DNA of 64,000 nt from Ruminococcus albus AD2013 (GCF_000526775.1 NZ_JAGS01000001.1:1054001-1118000), one strand, 5' to 3'. Shown: positions 26,606 through 35,798, numbered from the stretch's first letter. The notes: a model not told the origin generated them from the sequence alone. Numbers and translations: made by a program.

Positions 26606-27151
26606 CTATCTGCATTTAGCTTCTACACAAACCCTTGTTGATGAAATGTTCAGGGCGGTCGAAACTGCTTTCTGCACACGTTCATTTATGCTTATGTTCC
26701 CTCCTCCATCACACACGATGACAACTCCCCCTATCTGCGGGTCGATTATCTTTCTGACAAGCGGCTGTCTTGTCCCGTCGTTTTCGGTAATGACGATATC
26801 TTCATCAAGCTTCTCGCTTCGGCGGTCAGCATTATCCTCGGAAAATCTGCTGATATTCTCGGCGTAGACGTACTCGGTGCCGCTTTCAATAGATATCATG
26901 ACCTCGCACTCCCCTACGCCATCTATTTGTTCAAGAAGTTCTTTGAGTTCCAATTCTGTGCGCTTTTTAAAATCGTCACTCTCGGTGGTTTCTGTTTGCG
27001 AAATTGCTTTTTCCGGCTTCTCCTTACTATCGGGAACAAACTCCGAAAGCAATATCATCAGCATTCCCGCCGCCCCGAGAACAACAGCAATTTTCAGCCT
27101 GTCAGGGCTTTTCTTCAGCCTATCCGCCAACTGTTGAATCAGCTTTTTCAT
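26606..27151 (-). CDS. spoIIIAG: Stage III sporulation protein AG
   Basis: A 181-residue SpoIIIAG with one N-terminal transmembrane helix (about residues 20-38), an acidic linker, and the EscJ-like domain (LELKELLEQIDGVGECEVMISIESGTEYVYAEN...QPLVRKIIDPQIGGVVIVCDGGG). In Bacillus this protein forms a large ring in the forespore-mother cell channel. The conserved R-x-P-x-I-x-G-V-V-V-V-x-x-G-G region is visible. The 5' end overlaps spoIIIAF by 32 bp. Confidence 0.93.
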   Translation of the reverse strand: MKKLIQQLADRLKKSPDRLKIAVVLGAAGMLMILLSEFVPDSKEKPEKAISQTETTESDDFKKRTELELKELLEQIDGVGECEVMISIESGTEYVYAENISRFSEDNADRRSEKLDEDIVITENDGTRQPLVRKIIDPQIGGVVIVCDGGGNISINERVQKAVSTALNISSTRVCVEAKCR

Positions 27152-27626
27152 CTTCCGCCTTTCCTATAATTATCTCCGTACCGCTCACCTCTGCCGAAAT
27201 AAGCCGACGGACTTCTTCTGCGTAACTTTCGTCTGTAAGTATTACTTCAACAGCGGTTATCCCGACTTCGTTATCCTCGGTCACGATCAGCTTTGTACTG
27301 ACTTTTGCTCCACTGATATCATTCTTATTCAGCAGATCGGTGAAATATTCATCACAGCGAGATCTTGCTTCATCGAGAAATATTTCCTCCACATCAGCCG
27401 TAGTATGTGCTTTTTCAAGTTCAATGTCAGCGGACAAGTCAATATCGTTTAGAGTAAGTCTGAATCCCGATGAAACAAAGGGAGAGATAACCGCCAGCAA
27501 GGTCATCAGTCCAAGCAGGGACATGAGATTCTTTTTCATTGGACCTGCAGGGGATATCATATCAGTCATCATGGTTATTATTCCCATGAAGCAGGCTGTG
27601 CTTATTACGTTTCTTACTACATTCAT
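27120..27626 (-). CDS. spoIIIAF: Stage III sporulation protein AF
   Basis: A 168-residue protein with two N-terminal hydrophobic segments (about residues 10-25 and 35-52) and a soluble C-terminal ring-building-motif domain. The N-terminus and the conserved KKNLMSLLGLMTLLAVISPF resemble SpoIIIAF, a membrane component of the SpoIIIA-SpoIIQ complex. It overlaps spoIIIAG by 32 bp and follows spoIIIAE by 4 bp. Overall similarity is modest, so the call leans partly on its position in the operon. Confidence 0.85.
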   Translation of the reverse strand: MNVVRNVISTACFMGIITMMTDMISPAGPMKKNLMSLLGLMTLLAVISPFVSSGFRLTLNDIDLSADIELEKAHTTADVEEIFLDEARSRCDEYFTDLLNKNDISGAKVSTKLIVTEDNEVGITAVEVILTDESYAEEVRRLISAEVSGTEIIIGKAEDEKADSTVGG

Positions 27627-27630
27627 TCTG

Positions 27631-28758
27631 TTACCCCATGGTCATAAAAGACAGCACTGCCGCAGTTGCGATGATAAAAGCCGATGTTATCGCTATAAGG
27701 ATACTGCCGCCCACGGACATAACATGATCTATCGTTTTCAGGAGTTCTGCCGTTGTTCTGAGACCAAGGAAATCGTTGGCTATCCTGCCCGCCCAGAGAG
27801 TAAGCCGCATTGAGAAGATAAGCAGAAAAGGTCTGAGGGCGATAAGGAATACCGCCGCCATTCCAAATCCGCCAACCGCAGCCCTGATGACGCCAACACC
27901 ACTTTTGACAGCAAGATAGGCGTCCGAGACAGAACTTCCGATCACGGGAATAAAGCTTGAAGCTGTAAATCGAACCGTCTTTGCCGCAACAGAATCTGCC
28001 GCAGAACAGGTGATGCCCTGTATAGTGAGAAGTCCCACAAATACCAGCATCAGCGCCGCCAGCAGCCATGTCGTCAAGCGGCGGATAGCATCTGCCGCCC
28101 CCGAAAGCTTTACGTGTGTATTCAAAACCGAAACAAGGGCTATCGCCATAAATGCACTCATAAAGGGTATCAACACTCCCGATGCAATGAACTCAGTTAC
28201 TTCACACAAAAGCACCGTAGAGGAACTGTATGCCCCCGCAGTCGCGGGACTGCCGCTTGCGGCGGAAACAGCCGAAAACACAGGTATGTAACTCAGCATG
28301 AACTTGTTTATACAAGCAATGGAGTCCTGCAAAGCACAAAAGCTTGACGACAGTGTTTCAGCCATAACAGTCACAACAGCAATAACGCAGATATTCCCAT
28401 ACACTGAGCTTAATTCGCGGTTTTCGGTGGTGAGAAAGGTCACGGCAGAATAGAGAAGTGATACAGCAAGTATCCTGCCAAGCATAACAGCGGGTGAACA
28501 GAGCACCTCACGAAACCTAACCCACAGCCAGCCGAAAAATCCTCGCATATCAAGTTTTTCAACTTCTGCAGGCTCTGAAGGCGACACACCGAGCTCGTCC
28601 ATATCGCGGGCTGTATCTTCATCAATGGCGCGGGTGAGTTCATTATTTATCTGATCTTTCAGGCGGGCAAATCCGCTTTCGGCAGATGATGCACAGGCAG
28701 GCATACAGAATATGAACATCATGCCTGTGACCAAAACAGCTGTAATTATCCTTTTCAT
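27631..28758 (-). CDS. spoIIIAE: Stage III sporulation protein AE
   Basis: A 375-residue polytopic membrane protein with a signal-peptide-like N-terminus (ITAVLVTGMMFIFCMPACAS) and about seven further hydrophobic segments. It carries the conserved I-P-V-F-S-A-V-S-A-A-S-G-S-P and F-I-P-V-I-G-S-S-V-S-D-A stretches typical of SpoIIIAE, a permease-like part of the engulfment channel complex. Length is near the Bacillus protein (about 400). It sits 9 bp after spoIIIAD. Confidence 0.93.
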   Translation of the reverse strand: MKRIITAVLVTGMMFIFCMPACASSAESGFARLKDQINNELTRAIDEDTARDMDELGVSPSEPAEVEKLDMRGFFGWLWVRFREVLCSPAVMLGRILAVSLLYSAVTFLTTENRELSSVYGNICVIAVVTVMAETLSSSFCALQDSIACINKFMLSYIPVFSAVSAASGSPATAGAYSSSTVLLCEVTEFIASGVLIPFMSAFMAIALVSVLNTHVKLSGAADAIRRLTTWLLAALMLVFVGLLTIQGITCSAADSVAAKTVRFTASSFIPVIGSSVSDAYLAVKSGVGVIRAAVGGFGMAAVFLIALRPFLLIFSMRLTLWAGRIANDFLGLRTTAELLKTIDHVMSVGGSILIAITSAFIIATAAVLSFMTMG

Positions 28759-28767
28759 TTCACGGCC

Positions 28768-29154
28768 TCACATAAGTAGTGTTCTGACAATACCTATCAG
28801 AGTTTCCAGCATCGGCAATATGATCAGCAATAAGGCTGTTTTGCCAGCAAGAACTGTCTGCTCGGCTAAAGTCGATTCCCCGCTGTCGCGGCAGATGCCC
28901 GATGCAAAACTCGTTATATAGCATATCCCGAGCCCTTTCAGCAGTATTCGGATATACTCGGGGTCGGTACCGCCTTGCGCATAAAAAAGCGACCTCATCT
29001 GTGCTATAAGTCCGCCCATGGAACCTGCGACTTTCATAAATATCACAGCAGAGGCGGCAAGGGTCAGCACAAGTGCGATACTGCGGTCATTTCCGACACT
29101 CTTGCATATAATAGCAGATACCACTGCAAAAGCGCATATTATAACAATATTCAT
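28768..29154 (-). CDS. spoIIIAD: Stage III sporulation protein AD
   Basis: A 128-residue membrane protein with about four hydrophobic segments and the pattern LLKGLGICYITSFASGICRDSGESTLAEQTVLAGKTALL typical of SpoIIIAD. It is part of the SpoIIIA channel complex assembled in the mother cell during engulfment. It overlaps the spoIIIAC stop by one base and is followed by spoIIIAE. Confidence 0.92.
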   Translation of the reverse strand: MNIVIICAFAVVSAIICKSVGNDRSIALVLTLAASAVIFMKVAGSMGGLIAQMRSLFYAQGGTDPEYIRILLKGLGICYITSFASGICRDSGESTLAEQTVLAGKTALLLIILPMLETLIGIVRTLLM

Positions 29155-29360
29155 CAGGTCAGTCCGAATATATTCTTTATCGTATCAAACAGCTCCCCTA
29201 TCTTGCTGACCACCATCATCAGCACCACAACAAGCCCCGCCAGTGTTGTCATCATAGCCTGTTCGTCACGCTCGGCACGTTTCAGCAGCTGATTGAGCAC
29301 CGCCACGATTATGCCCACGGCGGCTATTTTGAATATGAGATCTATTTCCATGATTTTCAC
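29154..29360 (-). CDS. spoIIIAC: Stage III sporulation protein AC
   Basis: A 68-residue, two-helix membrane protein beginning M-K-I-M-E-I-D-L-I-F-K-I-A-A-V-G-I-I-V-A-V-L-N-Q-L-L-K, which is the standard SpoIIIAC sequence pattern, and ending in I-K-N-I-F-G-L. It sits between spoIIIAB and spoIIIAD with one-base spacing or overlap. Confidence 0.93.
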   Translation of the reverse strand: MKIMEIDLIFKIAAVGIIVAVLNQLLKRAERDEQAMMTTLAGLVVVLMMVVSKIGELFDTIKNIFGLT

Positions 29361-29834
29361 CTATATCAGGATAAGAGCGGCGGTCAGTCCCGCGGAGATG
29401 CCCGCAGCCCTGTATATCCTGGTGTATTTTTCTCTTTTGTCGTGAGCCTTTTCCAGTGCGGCACTGACTTCGGCTGTAAATAAAGCATTCTGCGCCAGCT
29501 GACCATCAAGATCGGTACTGCCGAAACGGGCGATAAGATCGGCAAAAGCTTCGCACATCTCAAGCCCGCTCGACCTTATGCGTGATGATACACATTCGGT
29601 GATATTAACGTCTTCCGATGTAAAGAGGGCATTATAACTTCCCTTTTCGGAGGATATGCGCCGAAATATCCCTGCTGTATCAAGGCGGCAGGAGGTAAGG
29701 CAGATATCTATCTGCGACATCAGTGCACTGAGTTCACGAAGTTCTTCCTCTCGCTTTTTCAGGAGATACACCGCGTTTTCCCCCGCCGCCGCACCTGCCG
29801 CTGTCAGCAGCAGAAAGCCTATCGCGCCAAGCAC
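29361..29834 (-). CDS. spoIIIAB: Stage III sporulation protein AB
   Basis: A 157-residue protein with a hydrophobic N-terminal segment (GAIGFLLLTAAGAAAGEN), a central cytoplasmic region with R-E-E-E-L-R-E-L-S-A-L-M, and a C-terminal hydrophobic segment. This matches SpoIIIAB, a GspF-like membrane protein of the SpoIIIA complex. The 5' end overlaps spoIIIAA by 16 bp. Confidence 0.9.
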   Translation of the reverse strand: MLGAIGFLLLTAAGAAAGENAVYLLKKREEELRELSALMSQIDICLTSCRLDTAGIFRRISSEKGSYNALFTSEDVNITECVSSRIRSSGLEMCEAFADLIARFGSTDLDGQLAQNALFTAEVSAALEKAHDKREKYTRIYRAAGISAGLTAALILI

Positions 29835-30718
29835 AGCAGATCACCTGCATTTCGTATATCATGTACAGCGCGGTCTTTCAGCAGCAGGACAGTATCGAAA
29901 ATACCGCGGGCAAGAAATTTTGAGATGTTCGGCTTGTCAGACAATTCAGAAAGGCTCCCGCAATGACAGGTAGCTATCAGCGCTACCCCCGAATCACAGA
30001 TGTATTCAAGTGATGCTATGTCCTCCGCAGAACCTATCTCGTCACAGATCAGCACCTGAGGAGACATGACGCGCACTGCCGTTTCTATCGCGGCTTTGCG
30101 TGGGTAGCGATCAAAGATATCTGTCATGATACCTACATCATTTGTTGGCACACCCGATACCGTCGCTGCGATCTCACTGCGTTCGTCAATTATGGCTGTC
30201 CTGTAAATACCGCCGCATGATCGGGCAAGGTCTCGCAGGAATGTGGTCTTGCCCGATGAAGGTTCGCCAGCAATAAGAAGAGATATTGGTCGAACGTTAA
30301 AACAGCTATTGAATATTTCATCGGCACAGCCTGTTATCTCCCTAGGGATACGGATATTCAGCGAAGATATATCCCTGACGTTTATGACCCTGCCGCCATC
30401 TAAAGAAGCTGTACCAGATATACCCACTCTTATACCACCGCTCCACACTGCATAACCCTCGCATAACTGTGCCGCACTGCTGTGCATAGAGTATCTGAAA
30501 GCCCTTGCGGCAGTAAGTTCGATATCTTTAGGGGTAACTGTCATCTCACGGTCAGGGATAATGGTCGTGTCCGTTAAAGTAAGTGTTAGGGGTCTGCCTG
30601 TGCGCAGACGTATCTCGCAGATCTTTGAGGAAATATCCCTCGGCAGATTTTCAAGCATGACTGCAAGATGTGACGGAAGAAGTTTCAGCGAGTTTTCAAG
30701 TTCTGATCTTTGAAGCAT
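29819..30718 (-). CDS. spoIIIAA: Stage III sporulation protein AA (ATPase)
   Basis: A 299-residue secretion-type ATPase with Walker A G-E-P-S-S-G-K-T-T near residue 152, Walker B-type region V-L-I-C-D-E-I-G, and I-D-E-R-S-E-I-A-A. It is thought to power assembly or transport by the SpoIIIA channel. I place the start at ATG 30718 because AAAGGAG is 7 nt upstream; an in-frame ATG at 30742 lacks a site. It is the first gene of the operon, preceded by a candidate sigma-E promoter and a terminator of the upstream gene. Confidence 0.95.
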   Translation of the reverse strand: MLQRSELENSLKLLPSHLAVMLENLPRDISSKICEIRLRTGRPLTLTLTDTTIIPDREMTVTPKDIELTAARAFRYSMHSSAAQLCEGYAVWSGGIRVGISGTASLDGGRVINVRDISSLNIRIPREITGCADEIFNSCFNVRPISLLIAGEPSSGKTTFLRDLARSCGGIYRTAIIDERSEIAATVSGVPTNDVGIMTDIFDRYPRKAAIETAVRVMSPQVLICDEIGSAEDIASLEYICDSGVALIATCHCGSLSELSDKPNISKFLARGIFDTVLLLKDRAVHDIRNAGDLLCLAR

Positions 30719-30749
30719 ATCAACACTCCTTTGCTTGTCCATGGTAAAT

Positions 30750-30778
30750 AGATATGCAAAGGCTAAGGCGGATATGCA
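30750..30778 (-). promoter_or_regulatory. Candidate sigma-E promoter of spoIIIA operon
   Basis: On the minus strand GCATATC is followed after 14 nt by CATATCTAT, close to the sigma-E pattern kmATATT-N14-CATACAnT known from Bacillus. It lies between the terminator at 30784 and the spoIIIAA start, with no sigma-A promoter seen. The match is partial in the -10 region. Confidence 0.4.
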
Positions 30779-30783
30779 TAAAA

Positions 30784-30815
30784 AACGCCGCTGCCTTTTT
30801 ATCGGCAGCGGCGTT
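30784..30815 (-). terminator. Intrinsic terminator after AI-2E transporter gene
   Basis: A 12-bp stem AACGCCGCTGCC / GGCAGCGGCGTT with an 8-nt loop is followed on the minus strand by a T-run. It lies 8 bp past the transporter stop and insulates the spoIIIA operon. Confidence 0.88.
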
Positions 30816-30822
30816 GGATCAA

Positions 30823-32142
30823 TTATTTTTCTATGAGATCAATAACTTCGCCCTGTTCCTCAGGGCTGACTTCGTTGACTTCGTCTATCGATGGGATATC
30901 AAGGGCAAGAAGTTCCTCGGCGGTGAGCGGAGTTCGCTCAGGGGGCTTTTTATAGAGATGCTGAACATCTTTCATATAGTAATCGGTGCTTGTGGGAAGC
31001 TTCTTGTTACGAAGCTTTTCCTCTACTGAACCTCTTATGAAGCTGTAAAGAAGAGCGGTGGTGGGGACTGCAAGAATCATTCCGCCGAAACCGAATATAC
31101 CGCCGAAGAGGATCAGTGACATCAGCACCCAGAATCCCGGAAGACCCGTGGAATCGCCCAATATCTTGGGACCCAGGATATTGCCGTCAAACTGCTGAAG
31201 CACTACTACGAAAACTACAAAGATGATGAACTTTTTCGGATCGACAAGGAGTATCAGCAGGCTGGTGGGAACTGCACCTATCAGCGGTCCGAAGAAAGGT
31301 ATGATGTTGGTAATACCTATCATAACACTTATCATCGTAGCGTAGGGCATACTCATTATGGTAAGGACTATGAAGCATATCAGACCAATGATGATGGAGT
31401 CGATTATCTTGCCTGTGATGAAGCCCGAGAATACGCTGTTCGCCTGCTCGAATCCAGCCATAACTTTTTCGCAGGTGCGCTTTTTGGTAACGGCAATGAT
31501 TATCTTCTTGAACTGTGCCAGAAGTTTTTCCTTGCTGCAAAGCATATAAACAGATACTATAAGACCCAGCAGGAAGTTCTTGACAACTGTAACTATTTCC
31601 CATGCACCCGAAAGAATATTTTCAAGCATGGGCTTGAGTTTATCGTAGATAGTACCAACATCTGTATTGAAATCGGACAGCCAGTTCGTAGCCGCCTTTT
31701 CAAGAGCCGGATAGTTGCGGAACACCTTGTTGATCCATTTCTGGATACTCTCGGCTATGGAACCTGAATTATCAAAGATCTCAATAACGGATTTTATAAG
31801 TTCGGGGACTACTATCGCCACAATGCCTGTCACGATCCCGACGAAAAGCAGTTCGGTTATAATAACAGATATGATCTTGATGAACCCTGAGGCTTTTTGC
31901 CTCTGTTCCTCTGTCTTGTATAATTTTTCCATCAATCGGCTTGTCCTGACCATTACGGGGTTCGTCAGAAATGCAATTATCAAGCCCCATGTTACAGGCT
32001 GCAAGACATCAAACAGATGATAGATACTATCCAGTATATCGGAAATGTTATTGAGAGCCAGCACCAGCAGAACATTGGCGGCGATAACTATCGCCGCATA
32101 CACCGCTATGGTCTGATACTTTTTGTTTGCATATATCTTCAT
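30823..32142 (-). CDS. AI-2E family transporter (YdbI/PerM-like)
   Basis: A 439-residue membrane protein with about seven to eight hydrophobic segments. The long soluble-type region between the third and fourth segments (about residues 140-215), and the GITNIIPFFGPLIGAVP and G-P-K-I-L-G-D-S-T-G-L motifs, define the AI-2E/PerM family. Members export diverse small solutes or act as Na+/H+ antiporters, and the name does not prove autoinducer transport. The charged C-terminal tail (ERTPLTAEELLALDIPSIDEVNEVSPEEQGE) is cytoplasmic. A promoter TTGAAA-17-TATAAT is upstream, and the gene is divergent from the trp operon. Confidence 0.88.
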   Translation of the reverse strand: MKIYANKKYQTIAVYAAIVIAANVLLVLALNNISDILDSIYHLFDVLQPVTWGLIIAFLTNPVMVRTSRLMEKLYKTEEQRQKASGFIKIISVIITELLFVGIVTGIVAIVVPELIKSVIEIFDNSGSIAESIQKWINKVFRNYPALEKAATNWLSDFNTDVGTIYDKLKPMLENILSGAWEIVTVVKNFLLGLIVSVYMLCSKEKLLAQFKKIIIAVTKKRTCEKVMAGFEQANSVFSGFITGKIIDSIIIGLICFIVLTIMSMPYATMISVMIGITNIIPFFGPLIGAVPTSLLILLVDPKKFIIFVVFVVVLQQFDGNILGPKILGDSTGLPGFWVLMSLILFGGIFGFGGMILAVPTTALLYSFIRGSVEEKLRNKKLPTSTDYYMKDVQHLYKKPPERTPLTAEELLALDIPSIDEVNEVSPEEQGEVIDLIEK

Positions 32143-32178
32143 GGTCTGTCCTTTCTTTGATAAAATATACTGTTATTT

Positions 32179-32207
32179 ATTATAACTCATTATCGGAAGA
32201 TTTTCAA
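32179..32207 (-). promoter_or_regulatory. Promoter for AI-2E transporter
   Basis: On the minus strand TTGAAA and TATAAT are separated by 17 nt, about 37 nt upstream of the transporter start. It is divergent from the trp promoter, with about 70 bp between the two -35 boxes. Confidence 0.7.
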
Positions 32208-32279
32208 GTGATTTGAGAATTTTTTCGGGAATAAGCTAACATTTACAAAAAGTTAACATTGTATTTTTCGGAAAACCTC

Positions 32280-32308
32280 TTGACAAATGGTAAAAAAAGT
32301 AATATAAT
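32280..32308 (+). promoter_or_regulatory. Sigma-A promoter of the trp operon
   Basis: A perfect TTGACA and TATAAT are separated by exactly 17 nt. It lies about 20 nt upstream of the T-box leader, so transcription would begin near 32315. Confidence 0.88.
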
Positions 32309-32324
32309 GCAAAACAGAAAATTT

Positions 32325-32620
32325 AATAAACGAAATCCTGTGAGCAAAAGTAAGTAACTGTTTGAGGGAGTTTCAGAGAGCTGTCGGTGGGTGCGAGACA
32401 GTACGAGGGCATACAGTGAATGGATTTGTGAGGAGCGGAGCGAAAGTTTTTACGAGTATCTCCTGCCGTGTTCCCTACGTTAGTGCGGAGGGGTATTGAT
32501 CTCTAGGTCATTCCGAAGAGTGCGTACCTTGTGAGCCGACAGTTTTTGTCGGGAAAATGGGTGGCACCACGGTTCTATCGTCCCATGACTGAAGTCATGT
32601 GTGATGATGGGACTTTTTTT
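32325..32620 (+). promoter_or_regulatory. Tryptophan T-box leader with terminator, upstream of trpE
   Basis: The leader has the T-box landmarks. Stem I contains a specifier loop region with GTGAA-TGG-A, placing a UGG (Trp) specifier at 32421-32423. The antiterminator T-box TGGGTGGCACCACGG is at about 32558-32572. A terminator stem GTCCCAT / ATGGGAC (32580-32586 and 32607-32613) is followed by seven T residues. Uncharged tRNA-Trp should stabilise the antiterminator and allow transcription of trpE onward. The 523-bp gap between the transporter and trpE is thus explained by two promoters and this riboswitch. Confidence 0.92.
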
Positions 32621-32665
32621 ATTGCCGTTTTTGCTTTGGGATATTAAACAATGGAGGTAATCACT

Positions 32666-34141
32666 ATGCTGTATCCGAATCTTGAAGACGTAAAAAAATA
32701 TCTGGAGAGCTACAAAACAGTTCCTGTTTTCTATGAACTGCTGATGGACAGCTGCACTCCGATACAACTGTTCAATTGCCTGCACGAACTGTATGAGGAC
32801 TGCTTCATACTTGAATCGGTAGACAACAAGGATAAGTGGGGCAGATATTCCTACGTGGGCATTGATCCCAAAGCTGAATACGAACTGAGAAACGGCGTTA
32901 TGACTATCAAACAGGCAGGCAAGGCTCCCGTAGAAGTAAATACCGATGATCCAATCGGTTTCCTTTCCAAGGTCATCGAGGAGCACAAGTCCCCGAGATT
33001 TGAGAGCTATCCCAAGCTGACAGGCGGTCTGATGGGATATTTCGCTTACGATATGGTAAGATACTTTGAAAAGAAGCTTACAAATATTCCCAAGGACGAT
33101 CTCGGAATGGCTGACGCAGATCTGTTCATGTTTGAAAAGCTGGTGGCATACGATCACCTGAGCAACAAGGCAGTTATCATACTCAACATCAATTCCACAG
33201 ATGATATAGATGCCAAGTACGCTGCCTGCGAGCAGACCGCTCTTGATATAGTAGTTGCACTGAAGAGCTATCAGCCCGAGGTAAAGAAGAGAAAGCCCAT
33301 GCCCGATGATATCGAGGTAAGGTCGAATATAAGCAAGGAACAGTACCTTGAAAATGTACGCAAGGCAAAGGAGTACATCAAGGACGGCGATATCTTCCAG
33401 ATAGTTCCATCACAGAGATTCGAGATGGACAACCCGCCCGACAGCTTCGATGTTTACAGAATGCTTCGTTCAACAAATCCCTCACCCTATCTGTTCTACT
33501 TCAAGCACGCAGATTATGCTTTTGCAGGTGCTTCTCCCGAAATGCTGGTAAGCGTAGAAAAAGGAACGGTAGTCACAAGACCAATCGCAGGCACTATAAA
33601 GCGCGGTGCTACCCACGATGAGGACATCATGAACGAACAGCGCCTCATCAACGACCCCAAAGAAAGAGCCGAGCACACAATGCTTGTTGACCTTGGCAGA
33701 AACGACATCGGCAAGGTGAGCGAATTCGGAAGCGTTGAAGTTACCGACCTGATGGTGGTTGAGAGATACTCAAAGGTAATGCATATAGTATCTAATGTTA
33801 AGGGCAAGCTCAGAGAGGACAAGAAACCTCTTGACGCGCTGATGGCTGTACTGCCCGCTGGTACCCTTTCGGGCGCACCCAAGGTGAGAGCTATGGAAAT
33901 AATCGACGAGATGGAGACCACAAAGCGCTGTCTGTACGGCGGAACAGTCGGATATCTTGCATTTGACGGTTCACTGGATACCTGCATAGCTATCAGAACG
34001 GTACTTTTCAAGAACAACAAGGCTTATGTACAGGCAGGCGGCGGCGTAGTCGCAGATTCTGTTCCCGAAAACGAATATGAAGAGAGCTGCAACAAGGCTC
34101 TTGCGGTTATAAATGCTGTCAAGGAAGCGGCAAGACTGTAA
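32666..34141 (+). CDS. trpE: Anthranilate synthase component I
   Basis: A 491-residue TrpE that converts chorismate to anthranilate with ammonia from TrpG. The feedback-type I-L-E-S near residue 40 and G-R-Y-S-Y-V-G, plus the catalytic-domain motifs F-Q-I-V-P-S-Q-R-F, E-R-A-E-H-T-M-L-V-D-L-G-R-N-D, L-P-A-G-T-L-S-G-A-P-K-V and A-G-G-G-V-V-A-D-S-V-P-E-x-E-Y, are intact. I choose ATG 32666 because GGAGGT lies 8 nt upstream; an in-frame ATG at 32651 precedes that site. It is the first structural gene behind the T-box. Confidence 0.97.
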   Translation: MLYPNLEDVKKYLESYKTVPVFYELLMDSCTPIQLFNCLHELYEDCFILESVDNKDKWGRYSYVGIDPKAEYELRNGVMTIKQAGKAPVEVNTDDPIGFLSKVIEEHKSPRFESYPKLTGGLMGYFAYDMVRYFEKKLTNIPKDDLGMADADLFMFEKLVAYDHLSNKAVIILNINSTDDIDAKYAACEQTALDIVVALKSYQPEVKKRKPMPDDIEVRSNISKEQYLENVRKAKEYIKDGDIFQIVPSQRFEMDNPPDSFDVYRMLRSTNPSPYLFYFKHADYAFAGASPEMLVSVEKGTVVTRPIAGTIKRGATHDEDIMNEQRLINDPKERAEHTMLVDLGRNDIGKVSEFGSVEVTDLMVVERYSKVMHIVSNVKGKLREDKKPLDALMAVLPAGTLSGAPKVRAMEIIDEMETTKRCLYGGTVGYLAFDGSLDTCIAIRTVLFKNNKAYVQAGGGVVADSVPENEYEESCNKALAVINAVKEAARL

Positions 34142-34159
34142 GGACGGGGGTAAATTAAA

Positions 34160-35794
34160 ATGATACTTTTGATAGATAATTACGACAGTTTCACATACAA
34201 TCTTTATCAGGCTATCGGTGTACTTAACCCCGATATCAAAGTAGTACGCAACGATGAGATAACCATTGAGGAGATCGAAAAGCTCGACCCTCAGGCGCTG
34301 GTAGTATCTCCCGGACCCTGCTATCCCAAGGACGCAGGTATCTCCGTTGAGGCTATAAGACATTTCAGCGGAAAGCTCCCTATCTTCGGAGTATGCCTGG
34401 GTCATCAGTCCATAGCCGAAGCTTTCGGAGGACACATAATCCATGCGGCTGAACAGATGCACGGCAAGCAGACTTCCATAGATATCGACAACGATCAGCC
34501 AATATTCAAGGGTCTGAAAAACAAGGTGGATGCGGCAAGATATCACTCACTGATAGTTGAGAAAGAAACTCTACCCGACTGCCTTGAAGTTATCGGTACA
34601 GATGACAGAGGTCAGATAATGGCACTGAAACACCGCGAGCACCCTACCTACGGCGTACAGTTCCATCCCGAGAGCATACTCACGGAATACGGCTCTGCTA
34701 TAATCGCAAACTTCCTTAGGATAGCAGGCATCGAGGTCACAGGACCACAGGTCAACGTTCTTCCCGATTCCGAAAGAACAGAACTGAAGTCTTACATTTC
34801 TAAAGTTGTTGACGGTCAGCACCTTACCCGCGAGGAAGCAAGAGATGCTATCGACATAATCATGGGCGACCGTGCTACAAACGCACAGACAGCCGCTCTG
34901 CTGACTGCCATGAGAATGAACGTTGAGACTATCGACGAGATAACAGGCTGTGCTCAGGGTATGAGAGACAAGATGGCTAAAGTTCCTCACAACAGCGAGG
35001 TGCTTGAAATAGTCGGCACAGGCGGTGACCTGGCTCAGAGCTTCAATATCTCCACTACTTCTTCCTTTGTGGTATCTGCCTGCGGTCAGGCTGTGGCAAA
35101 GCACGGCAACAGAAGCGTTTCTTCAAGAAGCGGCGCGGCTGATGTGCTGGAAGCTCTCGGCGTTAAGATAGCTTCCACCCCCGAAAAGGCTGCTGCCTGC
35201 ATAGATGAAGTCGGCGTATGCTTCCTCTTTGCTCAGAGCTATCACAAGGCTATGAGATTCGTGGGACCCGTAAGAGCACAGAGCGGTATCAGAACAGTTT
35301 TCAATATCCTCGGACCTCTTGCTAACCCCGCAAATGCTGAATACAACGTTATCGGTGTTTACGAGGAAAGACTTATCGACATCGTAGCGAACGTTCTGAA
35401 AAACCTTGGTGTCAAGCACTCACTGGTTGTATACGGCAGTGACGGACTTGATGAGATATCTATATCTGCTCCCACTTATTTTGCAGAGATCGATAACGGT
35501 CAGATAAACAGGTTCACACTTACGCCCGAAGACGTTGGTCTTACAACCGCTAAGAAGAAAGATATCGTCGGCGGTGACGCACTTGAGAATGCTTCGATCA
35601 CGCTGGGAATACTCAAGGGTGAGATACAGGGCGCTAAGAGAGATATCGTACTGTTCAATTCGGGCGCTGCGCTTTATGCCTGCGGAAAGGCAAACAACAT
35701 CGAAGCAGGTGTAAGAATGGCGCGTGAAGCCATTGACAGCGGTGCGGCACTGGCACAGCTGAACAAGCTGATCGAGTTTACAAACAGAGGATAA
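34160..35794 (+). CDS. trpGD: Fused anthranilate synthase component II and anthranilate phosphoribosyltransferase
   Basis: A 544-residue fusion. Residues about 1-190 are the TrpG class I glutamine amidotransferase with D-N-Y-D-S-F-T-Y-N, the nucleophile in G-V-C-L-G-H-Q-S-I and the H-P-E-S triad part. Residues about 205-540 are TrpD, with the G-T-G-G-D phosphoribosyl-pyrophosphate loop (VGTGGDLAQSFNIST), K-H-G-N-R-S-V-S-S-R-S-G and N-P-A-N motifs. TrpG supplies ammonia to TrpE, and TrpD adds phosphoribose to anthranilate. The G-D fusion is known from enterobacteria and some Firmicutes. The gap to trpE is 18 bp. Confidence 0.96.
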   Translation: MILLIDNYDSFTYNLYQAIGVLNPDIKVVRNDEITIEEIEKLDPQALVVSPGPCYPKDAGISVEAIRHFSGKLPIFGVCLGHQSIAEAFGGHIIHAAEQMHGKQTSIDIDNDQPIFKGLKNKVDAARYHSLIVEKETLPDCLEVIGTDDRGQIMALKHREHPTYGVQFHPESILTEYGSAIIANFLRIAGIEVTGPQVNVLPDSERTELKSYISKVVDGQHLTREEARDAIDIIMGDRATNAQTAALLTAMRMNVETIDEITGCAQGMRDKMAKVPHNSEVLEIVGTGGDLAQSFNISTTSSFVVSACGQAVAKHGNRSVSSRSGAADVLEALGVKIASTPEKAAACIDEVGVCFLFAQSYHKAMRFVGPVRAQSGIRTVFNILGPLANPANAEYNVIGVYEERLIDIVANVLKNLGVKHSLVVYGSDGLDEISISAPTYFAEIDNGQINRFTLTPEDVGLTTAKKKDIVGGDALENASITLGILKGEIQGAKRDIVLFNSGAALYACGKANNIEAGVRMAREAIDSGAALAQLNKLIEFTNRG

Positions 35795-35798
35795 ATAT

